A stretch of 64,000 bases of DNA, taken from Xanthobacteraceae bacterium (GTDB lineage: Bacteria > Pseudomonadota > Alphaproteobacteria > Rhizobiales > Xanthobacteraceae). Positions 1-7,751 of the stretch are shown piece by piece (the stretch's first letter is position 1; each line of letters opens with the position of its first letter). A program made the translations under genes and the position numbers. Under the pieces are notes generated by a model. The model was not told the origin of the DNA and searched no databases. It saw only the letters and a list, made by a program, of their open reading frames with translations. The DNA lies in NCBI GenBank assembly GCA_028290465.1, contig JAQGJU010000055.1, positions 23,123 to 87,122 of the forward strand, written 5' to 3'.

Positions 1-244
1 GGGCCCAGGTATAGCCCAACAGGATCAGCCGGCCGATCAGACTGGACGCGAACCAGGAGAATTTGGCGTAGGCGTCGGGACCCGATGCGGCCGCGATCAG
101 CCACCAGACCAGCAGCAGGGTGCCGAAGAACAGGGCCGCGCCGGTGATCCGGTGGACGATGGACATCATCATCGTCAGGGTCGGACGGTAGATTTGGAGA
201 TGCGGCGACAATGGCCGCTCTACGGGAGCCTTGGTCTCGGCCAT
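1..244 (-). CDS. sdhC: Succinate dehydrogenase cytochrome b556 subunit (partial)
   Basis: Membrane anchor of respiratory complex II, which binds haem b and quinone and passes electrons from succinate to the quinone pool. Translating the reverse strand from the ATG at 244 gives MAETKAPVERPLSPHLQIYR followed by a conserved SIVHRITGAAL block, the family hallmark (S and R near the quinone site, H of the haem region), and then a first membrane helix. The gene runs off the left edge after 81 codons, so the C-terminal two thirds are missing. sdhD, sdhA and sdhB would be expected outside the window. Identity is secure; only the extent is incomplete. Confidence 0.88.
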   Translation of the reverse strand, partial: MAETKAPVERPLSPHLQIYRPTLTMMMSIVHRITGAALFFGTLLLVWWLIAAASGPDAYAKFSWFASSLIGRLILLGYTWA

Positions 245-478
245 TTAATCTCTCGATGCAGCGCGCAATGCGATGGGACGGCGCCCGCGGGATGTTGTCC
301 CCTTGAAGCAGATGCGCCCCGCGAGTGCAATGCCGCAATAATCGCGAATAAGCCGGAATACTGCTGTAGGTTCATTCGGTTCTGGTATGCCAGGGCTGGA
401 CTGCGGTGGCTGCGCTGCGGTGCCGTCTGGTATGCCACGGCGCAACCTTCACAGGTCACCGAAGCGGCTTCGGCGTTA

Positions 479-2500
479 TCACGCCGCCATGGCCTCGGTT
501 TCCGCACCAGTCAATTCGTACAATAGGCTGTCGACCTCGCGCGCCAGCGATCCGGCCTGATCGCCCAACTCGCCGGCCAAGCCGGCGAGGCCCGTCGCGC
601 TGGTCTGCATTTCGGCGGCGACCCCCGGCAGGTCCCGGATGCCGTCGATGGCTGCGCGGGTGCCGTTGGCGGCGCGCTGCACCGACCGGTTGATCGCCGC
701 GGTCGCGGTATTTTGCTGTTCCACGGCGTCGGCGATCGAGGTCGAAATCGCCTCGATGTCGCCGATGGTGCCGCCGATCCGCTTGACCGCGCTAGTGACG
801 TCCTCGGAGGCGGCGCGGATTTCCTGAACCTGCTGTTCGATCTCTTGCGTGGCCTGCGCTGTCTGCTGGGCCAGGCTCTTCACTTCGGCTGCTACCACGG
901 CGAAGCCGCGTCCGGCGTCGCCGGCACGGGCCGCCTCGATCGTTGCGTTGAGGGCCAACAGGTTGGTCTGCGCCGCGATCGCCTGGATCAGCCCGGCGAT
1001 ATTGCCGATGCGCTGGCTGGCTTCGCTCAAGCGCGTGGTGACCTGTTCGGCATCCGCCGCGGCCTGTTTCGCGGTCGCGGTGCTGCCGGCCGACTGGGCC
1101 GCCTTGGCGGCGATTTCCCCGATTGAACCCGCGACCTCCTCGACCGCGGTCGCGACGGTGTCGACGTCGGCCGCGGCGGCGCCGAGGCCGGTGACGGCCC
1201 CGCCCAGTCGTTCCTGGGTCAGGTCGGCATTGCGGGCAACATTGCGGGTGGACAGGAGCAGGTTGTTCGACAGCCGGGTCATGCCTTCGGCGATGGAGCC
1301 GACCGACGAGCGGATGCGGTCCGCCATGCCGCCCAGCGCCTTGCGCTCGGACGCCATCAATTCGCGCTTGCGCTCGTCGCTGGACGCATGGGCGATCTTC
1401 TCAACCGTGTGATCCCGGAAATAGGCCACCGCGCGGGCGATCTGGCCGATCTCGTCACGGCCGCTGGCTTCCTCAATCGGGCTGTCGAGGTCGCTGTCGC
1501 CGAGGCTGCGAATCCGCAGGTCCAGCCGGTTGATGCTTTTGAGGATCGAGCGCGACAGCCACAGCGCGAACAGCGTGGCCAACAGAGTCACCAGCATCGA
1601 GGCGCCGACCGCCGACCACAGCTTGGTCCGGAAGCCTGTGATACGGACCTCCAGCAGGCGGTCGAGTTCCCGTTCGGACGCGACCCAGAGCCGGTCGGAC
1701 TGGGTTTGCAACTGGTCGTGGGCGTTGCCGAGCGGTTTGAGATCGATGGCGCCGCGCGCGGCATCGTCGCGCAGCAGCACCGACGTGCGCTTGACGGTCT
1801 CCAGGAACGCTTTCGCGGCCTTGGCAAATTCCTGCGCCGGCGCGTCGAGGGCGGCCTTGGTGGCGCCGTCCGGATTGCCCGCGTAGCCGGACGCGAGCGA
1901 GGCGTCGATGCCGTCGATGGCGGCGGTGAGCTGGCCGATATGGATGGCGTATTCGGCCTTCTGGTCGTCGGTCAGGGTCGGGCTGGCTTTATAGTCGTTG
2001 GCGAGCGCGAACAGTGTCGCCGCCTGGTCGATGGCCTCGCCGAGCTTCACCACGACGACGTCCATCACGTAGTAGCTGTCGAGGTCGGGATCGAGAATGA
2101 GGTTGGAGCCGTCGCCGATCTTGCCGACCAAAGCGCGGGCGGCTGCAATCGCGGCCAGCGAAGCATCGTCGCGGCTGACCTTGCCGATCTTGCCGAGCGC
2201 ATCGGTCAGCGCCTTGGCGGTCTTGGCGGTATCCATGTCGGCGTCATAGCGCGCGGCCATTTCGGTGAGGCTGCCGGCGATCTTGGCGTCCGGCGCGGCG
2301 GCCGCGCCGTTCGAGGCCCGCACCAGCGTGTGCAGCACCGGCCACACCGCCCGCAGATAGGTGCCGCCGTCGCGTTCTTTCGTCGCGAACGAGATGTCCT
2401 TGAAGCTCTGCTGCACGAACAGGCCGACCAGCAGGCCGATCGGCAGCATGAACAGCGCCACGATGACGAATAGCTTGTGTCGGATCGCAAGACTCGTCAT
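479..2500 (-). CDS. Methyl-accepting chemotaxis protein
   Basis: Transmembrane chemoreceptor of 673 residues that would signal through CheW/CheA. TM1 lies at about residues 10-30, a roughly 260-residue helical sensor region follows, TM2 is at about 296-316, a HAMP linker at about 317-370, and a long cytoplasmic coiled coil to the end. The conserved hairpin tip, with EAARAG and [15 protein letters not shown], is at about 522-545. The sensor region has no recognisable PAS or Cache signature, so the ligand is unknown. No che genes are nearby, so this is an orphan receptor. The start is the ATG at 2500, which leads directly into a short basic stretch and TM1. Confidence 0.93.
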   Translation of the reverse strand: MTSLAIRHKLFVIVALFMLPIGLLVGLFVQQSFKDISFATKERDGGTYLRAVWPVLHTLVRASNGAAAAPDAKIAGSLTEMAARYDADMDTAKTAKALTDALGKIGKVSRDDASLAAIAAARALVGKIGDGSNLILDPDLDSYYVMDVVVVKLGEAIDQAATLFALANDYKASPTLTDDQKAEYAIHIGQLTAAIDGIDASLASGYAGNPDGATKAALDAPAQEFAKAAKAFLETVKRTSVLLRDDAARGAIDLKPLGNAHDQLQTQSDRLWVASERELDRLLEVRITGFRTKLWSAVGASMLVTLLATLFALWLSRSILKSINRLDLRIRSLGDSDLDSPIEEASGRDEIGQIARAVAYFRDHTVEKIAHASSDERKRELMASERKALGGMADRIRSSVGSIAEGMTRLSNNLLLSTRNVARNADLTQERLGGAVTGLGAAAADVDTVATAVEEVAGSIGEIAAKAAQSAGSTATAKQAAADAEQVTTRLSEASQRIGNIAGLIQAIAAQTNLLALNATIEAARAGDAGRGFAVVAAEVKSLAQQTAQATQEIEQQVQEIRAASEDVTSAVKRIGGTIGDIEAISTSIADAVEQQNTATAAINRSVQRAANGTRAAIDGIRDLPGVAAEMQTSATGLAGLAGELGDQAGSLAREVDSLLYELTGAETEAMAA

Positions 2501-2645
2501 CGGCCCGTTGCCCCCGGATGCGCAGCCGGCAGCGCGTGGGTGCCGGCCAGTTCTGCCCAGGACAAAAGCCCATCAAGGTGAATATTTGGTTCGCATCATG
2601 GGCCATCCGATACATATTTTGCCTGGTCGGGAGCCCTAATATCTA

Positions 2646-3731
2646 TTAGCGCGGCAGCAGCGCCCAGTAATCCAGGTCGAGAATCACGGCCGGGTGGTCG
2701 CCATCGCCGTCCTTGAGCGGGAAGCCGTCGCAAGGCAGATCCTTGGTCGCGACGGTGCGCAGGCGCAGGGCGCCGACGTCGGTGCGGCCCGGCAATTCCG
2801 ACTTGCCCAGCACTTCGCTCCAGGCGAACACGGTGTTGCCGGCGAACAGCGGCGCGACATGGCGCCCGCCATTGATGGCGGCGATGTGAAACGCATTGGC
2901 GAGGCCGTTGAAGCTCAACGCCCGGGCCAGCGAGATGACGTGTCCGCCATAGATCAGCCGGCGCTTGAAGCGGCCCTGCGCCTCGGCGAACTGATTGAAG
3001 TGAATGCGCGCGGTGTTCTGATAGAGCCGGGTCGCCATCATGTGTTCGGCTTCTTCGACCGTGATGCCGTCGACGTGGTCGATGCGCTCGCCGACTTCGT
3101 AGTCGTCGAATCGGTATGGGCTGCCGGCCAGCGCGACATCATAGGCGGCGGGATCGAGCTTCGGGCACGCGTCGCCGATCATGTGCGGCGCCAGCGCGAC
3201 CGGCAGGCGCGGGACGTGATCTCCCGGCGCCTCGGCGTTCTCGTCGCGTTTGCGGATCATCACCCAGCGCACATATTCGAGCACGCGGGTGCCGTCCTGA
3301 TTGCAGCCGGTCGAGCGCACATAGACGATGCCGGTCTTGCGGCTGGAATTTTCCTTGAGCCCGATCACCTCGGACGTCGCCGACAGCGTGTCGCCCGGAT
3401 AGACCGGCGCCAGGAAGCGGCAATTGGCGTAGCCGAGGTTAGCGATCGCGTTCAGCGAGATGTCCGGCACGGTTTTGCCGAACACCATATGGAAAACCAA
3501 AAAGTCGTCGACCGGCGCGTCGCGATAGCCGATGGCTTTCGCGAAGGTGTCGGACGATTGCACGGCAAAGCGCGGCCCGAAGATCGCATTGTAGATCGCG
3601 ATGTCGCCGGTCGTGACCGTGCGCGGCGTGGCGTGCGTCAGCACCTGGCCGACGCGGAAATCCTCAAAGAAATTGCCAGGGCTGGTCTTATTGCCTGGGT
3701 CGGATTTGGAGCCGGAACTGGTCATGGGCAT
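2646..3731 (-). CDS. MaoC-family dehydratase, probable mesaconyl-CoA hydratase
   Basis: Double hot-dog hydratase of about 361 residues. The N-terminal block (FFEDFRVGQVLTHATPRTVT) and the YRDAPVDDFLVFHMVFGKTVPD segment match what I know of mesaconyl-/beta-methylmalyl-CoA dehydratases of the ethylmalonyl-CoA pathway, which interconvert mesaconyl-CoA and beta-methylmalyl-CoA. A second hot-dog half starts near FDDYEVGERIDHVDGITVEEAE. The reading frame opens with a TTG at 3755, but the first ATG is at 3731 and another is at 3725; neither has a strong ribosome site. A CoA-ester lyase that could act on the product is encoded 18 kb away at 21513. Family is certain; substrate is inferred. Confidence 0.8.
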   Translation of the reverse strand: MPMTSSGSKSDPGNKTSPGNFFEDFRVGQVLTHATPRTVTTGDIAIYNAIFGPRFAVQSSDTFAKAIGYRDAPVDDFLVFHMVFGKTVPDISLNAIANLGYANCRFLAPVYPGDTLSATSEVIGLKENSSRKTGIVYVRSTGCNQDGTRVLEYVRWVMIRKRDENAEAPGDHVPRLPVALAPHMIGDACPKLDPAAYDVALAGSPYRFDDYEVGERIDHVDGITVEEAEHMMATRLYQNTARIHFNQFAEAQGRFKRRLIYGGHVISLARALSFNGLANAFHIAAINGGRHVAPLFAGNTVFAWSEVLGKSELPGRTDVGALRLRTVATKDLPCDGFPLKDGDGDHPAVILDLDYWALLPR

Positions 3732-4007
3732 GGCGAAGCTCTGCAATGATGACAATCGTATGACCCGGCGCCGGACCTATAGCACCCTTCGGACCGTCGG
3801 CGCGACCCCCTGTTTTCTGTCAACGTCACTCTCGCGTCGCGAAGTTCACGACGGCGTGACATCGGCGAATTTCCGAAACCGCATTGGGTGGGCGCCGTAG
3901 CTCTGCGCGAAACCGGCGGGAAGCTCGCCATGCGGTGAGCGCTCGAACGATTTCACATCGGGCTGCAACGCGCCCGGTTGACACCGCGCAACCTTCAGGA
4001 GATTCCC

Positions 4008-4604
4008 ATGTCCTACCGTATCGCTTCGAAACGTATCGCCTTGCTGGCCGCCGTCGCGGCAACCACGCTCGCTTTCGCCACCGGCCCTTCGATCGTGACG
4101 GCCTCCGCTCAGATGGACAAGACCGTGACGGTCGGCGGCGCGCCGATGTATCCATCGAAGAACATCGTCGAGAACGCCGTCAATTCCAAGGACCACACCA
4201 CGCTGGTCGCCGCCGTGAAGGCCGCCGGCCTCGTCGAGACGCTGTCGGGCCCCGGCCCATTCACCGTGTTCGCGCCGACCAATGCGGCGTTCGCCAAGCT
4301 GCCGGCCGGTACCGTCGAAACGCTGGTCAAGCCCGAGAGCAAGGCGACGCTGACCAAGATTCTGACCTATCATGTGGTGCCGGGCAAAATGACCGCCGCC
4401 GCGCTGATGAAGGCTGTCAAGGATGGTGAGGGCACGGCCAAGCTGAAGACCGCTTCCGGCGACACCCTGACGGTCAAGCAGGAAGGCCCCGGCAAGCTGT
4501 CGATCACCGACGCCAAGGGCGGCAAGTCGATGGTCACGATCGCCGACGTGCTCCAGTCGAACGGGGTGATCCATGTGGTCGATACCGTTCTGATGCCGGG
4601 CTGA
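4008..4604 (+). CDS. Secreted fasciclin-domain protein
   Basis: 198-residue exported protein. A signal peptide with an Ala-rich core ends around TASAQ near residue 36. One FAS1 domain follows: it contains the H1 motif [17 protein letters not shown] and the H2 region ending VIQSN-like [18 protein letters not shown], with a central LTYHVVPGK. Such single-FAS1 proteins are thought to be periplasmic or surface adhesion proteins; the function here is unknown. The ATG at 4008 is preferred because TTCAGGAG sits 7-8 bases upstream, although the frame extends to 3978. It is divergent from the MaoC gene, with about 275 bp between them. Confidence 0.9.
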   Translation: MSYRIASKRIALLAAVAATTLAFATGPSIVTASAQMDKTVTVGGAPMYPSKNIVENAVNSKDHTTLVAAVKAAGLVETLSGPGPFTVFAPTNAAFAKLPAGTVETLVKPESKATLTKILTYHVVPGKMTAAALMKAVKDGEGTAKLKTASGDTLTVKQEGPGKLSITDAKGGKSMVTIADVLQSNGVIHVVDTVLMPG

Positions 4605-4716
4605 TCGGCCAGCATCGCGCGCATAAGCATGCGAGCGCATAAACTCGTGTCTCGGGTGTTAGTCCGAGACACGAGTGCTCACATACATCTGACCGCACGA
4701 GGTCAGGGAGTGTGTT

Positions 4717-4766
4717 AGGGCCTGATCCCGAAAGTGGGAACCGGTTTTCGGATAAGATCATGCCCA
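4717..4766. repeat. Palindromic extragenic repeat, short form (copy 1)
   Basis: About 50 bp reading GATCCCGAAAGTGGGAACCG then GTTTTCGGATAAGATCATGC. It matches the core of copies at 21421, 24350, 30458, 38158 and 47836. The ends are inverted relative to each other (GATC ... GATC, with CCGAAAA facing TTTTCGG), so the RNA can fold into a hairpin. It lies 35 bp upstream of the cytochrome b gene and so probably falls in its leader. Confidence 0.85.
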
Positions 4767-4800
4767 GGACAAGACTCTAAGCGCACGCAGGGAGGCGAGA

Positions 4801-5424
4801 ATGACCGCAATGGCCGACATTGAAGTAGCTGCGCCGGACAAGATCGTGATTCATCCGGTCTGGGTGCGGATCACGCATTGGGTGAACGCCCTCGCGATGA
4901 TCGTGATGATCCTGTCGGGTTGGCAAATCTATAACGCCTCGCCGCTGTTCAATTTCATCTTTCCGCCATCGATCACGCTCGGCGGCTGGCTGGCCGGTGC
5001 GCTGTTATGGCACTTCGCCGCGATGTGGCTGCTGGCCGTGAACGGGCTCGTCTATCTCGCATTCGGCCTTGCGACCGGACGCTTCGCGCGAAAGTTTTTC
5101 CCGATCCGTCCGCGCGAAGTTCTCGCCGATACGCGCGCCGCGTTGGCCGGCAAGCTCTCGCATGACGATCTGTCGGTCTACAACGCCGTCCAGAAGCTGC
5201 TCTATGTGGGCGTCATTGTGGCCGGCATTCTGATCGTGCTGTCGGGCCTCGCGATCTGGAAGCCGATCCAGTTGCAGGAATTGACCACCGTTATGGGCGG
5301 CTACGACGCGGCGCGCTATGTCCATTTTGTCGCGATGGCGGTCATTGTCGGATTTCTGGTGGTGCATGTCGCGCTTGCGCTGATCGTGCCGAAAAGCCTG
5401 CGCGCGATGCTGCGCGGACGGTGA
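4801..5424 (+). CDS. Cytochrome b561-type membrane subunit of a molybdoenzyme
   Basis: 207-residue integral membrane protein of the dihaem cytochrome b family. The N-terminal motif PVWVRITHWVNALAM carries the first haem-ligand His. Four membrane helices are apparent (about 25-50, 65-95, 130-155 and 165-195), with further candidate haem His in LLWHFAAMW, ARYVHFVAM and FLVVHVALAL. It overlaps the molybdopterin oxidoreductase frame and almost certainly passes electrons between that exported enzyme and the quinone pool, in the manner of MsrQ/YedZ-like partners, though it is not MsrQ itself. The start is an ATG with GGGAGGCGAGA just upstream. Confidence 0.88.
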   Translation: MTAMADIEVAAPDKIVIHPVWVRITHWVNALAMIVMILSGWQIYNASPLFNFIFPPSITLGGWLAGALLWHFAAMWLLAVNGLVYLAFGLATGRFARKFFPIRPREVLADTRAALAGKLSHDDLSVYNAVQKLLYVGVIVAGILIVLSGLAIWKPIQLQELTTVMGGYDAARYVHFVAMAVIVGFLVVHVALALIVPKSLRAMLRGR

Positions 5425-5435
5425 GGGGAAAGACC

Positions 5436-6212
5436 ATGGCCCGCATTCGCAAGCCCATTCCCGGTGTCGATCCGAAACTGCTGATCAAGGACGCCGGCAA
5501 GTTGCTGCCCGATCCGACAAGGCGCCTGTTCCTGCGTGGCGGGGCCAGTCTGGGCGCGCTGACCTTTCTGACCGGCTGCGACATCGTCGATGGATTGTCC
5601 GCCGAAAAGGCGCTGCGCAAGATTTCGGAATTCAACGACGGCGCGCAGGCGCTGCTGTTCAGTGCGGCCAAGCTCGCGCCGACCTATCCTCAAAGTGCGA
5701 TCACCCGGCCGTTTCCGTTCAACGCGTATTATGGGCCGGACGATGCGCCGGAAGTCGACGGCAAGGATTATGCGCTCGAAGTCGGCGGCCTGGTCGACAA
5801 CAAGAAGAAATGGACGCTGGACGAGCTTTATGCGTTGCCCGAAGTGTCGCAGATCACGCGGCACATCTGCGTCGAGGGCTGGAGTGCGATCGGGTCGTGG
5901 CAGGGCGCGCGTCTGTCGGATTTCCTGCAACGGGTCGGGGCCGATACCCGCGCCAAATATGTCTGGTTCCAGTGCGCCGAGGGCTATTCCAACACCATCG
6001 ACATGCCGACGGCGCTGCATCCGCAGACCCAGATGACGTTCAAATTCGATAACCAGATCCTTCCACGCGCTTACGGCTATCCGATGAAGATCCGGATGCC
6101 GACCAAGCTCGGCTTCAAGAATCCGAAATATGTGGTGGCGATGCATGTCACCAATACCGATCTCGGCGGTTATTGGGAGAACCAGGGCTACAACTGGTTC
6201 AGCGGGCTTTAA
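5436..6212 (+). CDS. Molybdopterin-dependent oxidoreductase, exported (SUOX/MsrP fold)
   Basis: 258-residue member of the sulfite-oxidase/YedY fold. The molybdenum-ligand Cys is in RHICVEGWSAIGSWQG (about residue 145), followed by typical WFQCAEGYSNTIDMPTALHP and GYPMKIRMPTKLG blocks. The N-terminus holds a twin-arginine-type signal (TRRLFLRGGASLGALTFLTGC) whose last four residues also form a lipobox, so the mature enzyme may be a Tat-exported lipoprotein. The start at 5436 is chosen because GAGGGG precedes it; the frame opens at 5421 and so overlaps the upstream cytochrome b. The substrate is unknown. Confidence 0.9.
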   Translation: MARIRKPIPGVDPKLLIKDAGKLLPDPTRRLFLRGGASLGALTFLTGCDIVDGLSAEKALRKISEFNDGAQALLFSAAKLAPTYPQSAITRPFPFNAYYGPDDAPEVDGKDYALEVGGLVDNKKKWTLDELYALPEVSQITRHICVEGWSAIGSWQGARLSDFLQRVGADTRAKYVWFQCAEGYSNTIDMPTALHPQTQMTFKFDNQILPRAYGYPMKIRMPTKLGFKNPKYVVAMHVTNTDLGGYWENQGYNWFSGL

Positions 6213-6254
6213 TTCGGGGGGCGCTTCACGTTTTGCAACAAACAGGAGATGCCC

Positions 6255-7001
6255 ATGTCTGCACTTAATATGTCTACCAACGGTTACGCCATCGACAGAC
6301 GCAAGCTCATCGCCGGTTTTGCGGCGGCCAGCGTTGTCAGCTTAACGCCGCGCGCTTACGCGCAGGCGCCGAGCGGGCCGTTCCGTCTCGATCCGCTGCC
6401 CTACGCGAACAACAAGAACGAGCCGCATATCGACGCCATGACCATGGAGATCCATCACGACCGCCATCACGCGGCCTATGTGAACAACCTCAACGGCCTC
6501 GCCAATCAACTCGGCGGCCTCGCCGACAAGCCGCTCGACCAGATCCTGGTCAAGATGACCGATGTGCCGGAAGCGATCCGCACCGCGGTGCGCAACAATG
6601 GCGGTGGCCATGCCAACCACACCATGTTCTGGCAGATCATGGGCGGTTCGGGCGGCGAGCCGAAGGGCGATCTCAAAGCCGCGATCGAGCGCGATCTCGG
6701 CGGTCTCGCCAAATTGCAGGAAAACTTCAACGCGGCCGGTGGCCGCGTGTTCGGCTCCGGCTGGGTGTTCGTCACCGTCGCGCCGGATGGCAAACTGGCG
6801 CTGACCAGCAAGCCGAACCAGGACACGCCGCTGATGGACGGCCAGCGCGTGCTGATGGGCAACGACGTGTGGGAGCACGCGTATTATCTGAAGTACCAGA
6901 ACCGCCGGCCGGATTATCTCAAGGCGTGGTGGAACGTGCTCAACTGGGACAAGATCGAAGCGCGCTATGCCGACGCCAAGGCCGGCAAGCTGACGATCTG
7001 A
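6255..7001 (+). CDS. Tat-exported Fe/Mn superoxide dismutase
   Basis: 248-residue dismutase that converts superoxide to peroxide and oxygen. Metal ligands are visible: His in the MEIHHDRHHAAYVNNLN block, His in GGHANHTMFW, and Asp/His in MGNDVWEHAYYLKYQNRRPDY. Unlike ordinary cytosolic SodA/SodB it starts with a twin-arginine signal (DRRKLIAGFAAASVV) cut near AYAQA, so it should act in the periplasm. Two ATGs are present at 6249 and 6255; AGGAG is 6 bases before the second, which I take as the start. It lies 40 bp after the molybdoenzyme and is probably in the same transcript. Confidence 0.92.
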   Translation: MSALNMSTNGYAIDRRKLIAGFAAASVVSLTPRAYAQAPSGPFRLDPLPYANNKNEPHIDAMTMEIHHDRHHAAYVNNLNGLANQLGGLADKPLDQILVKMTDVPEAIRTAVRNNGGGHANHTMFWQIMGGSGGEPKGDLKAAIERDLGGLAKLQENFNAAGGRVFGSGWVFVTVAPDGKLALTSKPNQDTPLMDGQRVLMGNDVWEHAYYLKYQNRRPDYLKAWWNVLNWDKIEARYADAKAGKLTI

Positions 7002-7022
7002 ATCTCCGTCTCTTATGAACGA

Positions 7023-7057
7023 AGGGCTCGCGGTCGATCGGCCGCGGGCCCTTTGCT
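7023..7057 (+). terminator. Rho-independent terminator after the superoxide dismutase
   Basis: A 10-bp stem (GGGCTCGCGG with CCGCGGGCCC, one G-T pair) around an 8-base loop is followed by TTTGCTTT. It lies between the convergent superoxide dismutase and sortase genes, next to the sortase stop. Confidence 0.7.
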
Positions 7058-7642
7058 TTATGACTCCGGTGTCGCGCTCGGCATCTCGATTATCTCGGCG
7101 TGTACGAGATAACGCAGCGGGCCCTGGGTCACCGAGTCGAGCGGCCAGCACGTCGACAGCACGATGGATTTTCCCGCAGCCAGCGGATCGATGCCGGGTG
7201 CGTCGAAGCGCACCACCGAATGGCCAGTGACGCGATAGCGAAACGCCTTGCCGTCGCGCCGCGTGACCTGGATCACGTCGCCAACCACAACATCCTTCAG
7301 AAAACGGAAATGCGTGTCGCGGTGCGCGGAATACACCGCGATGCCGGGCTCGCCCGCGTCGGGGGTTTCCTCGATATGTCCGGGTCCGAATGCCAGCGCC
7401 TGTCCGCTGCTGCCGTGCAGCACGATGGCGCTGGCGCCAAGGCGCGGCACGTCGATGCGCGCCACCGGCCACGTGTCGGCCCAGGACCAGGGCTTGACGT
7501 TCTCGCCGGTGGCGACGGTCTGCGCGAAGGCGCGATCGAGCAGCACCTGCGCCAGCGCGGCCTTGGCATGAATCCAGGCGCCCTGGCCGATCAAAGTGAG
7601 GCCGCCGAGCGCGAGAAGCAGAACACAGACGATGCGGGTCAT
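7058..7642 (-). CDS. Class GN sortase (Gram-negative sortase)
   Basis: 194-residue cysteine transpeptidase. An N-terminal membrane anchor (TRIVCVLLLALGGLTLIGQG) is followed by the sortase fold: His in AVYSAHRDTHFRFL, catalytic Cys in SIVLSTCWPLDS, and Arg in GPLRYLVHAE. This matches the proteobacterial sortase family found next to a dedicated single substrate, and the substrate gene lies 110 bp upstream on the same strand. It should cut the LPKTA motif of that neighbour. The ATG at 7642 has GAGG 10 bases upstream, so the longer frame to 7675 is less likely. Acceptor and final location are unknown, since there is no thick peptidoglycan wall to anchor to. Confidence 0.92.
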   Translation of the reverse strand: MTRIVCVLLLALGGLTLIGQGAWIHAKAALAQVLLDRAFAQTVATGENVKPWSWADTWPVARIDVPRLGASAIVLHGSSGQALAFGPGHIEETPDAGEPGIAVYSAHRDTHFRFLKDVVVGDVIQVTRRDGKAFRYRVTGHSVVRFDAPGIDPLAAGKSIVLSTCWPLDSVTQGPLRYLVHAEIIEMPSATPES

Positions 7643-7751
7643 GACGTTGGTCCTCGAAGGAAAAGAAGTGCGCACGCGGCTCGGCGGGGAGCCTGGTGGC
7701 GAAGCCGCGTGCGCGACGAAGGGGCGTGTGGGGCGCGCCCTTTCGTAAGTC

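Noticed and set aside
1388..2473. Long ORF (361 codons) opposite the chemoreceptor gene
   Set aside because: It is the mirror of a high-GC3 coding strand, with no domain and no ribosome site; the chemoreceptor is clear.
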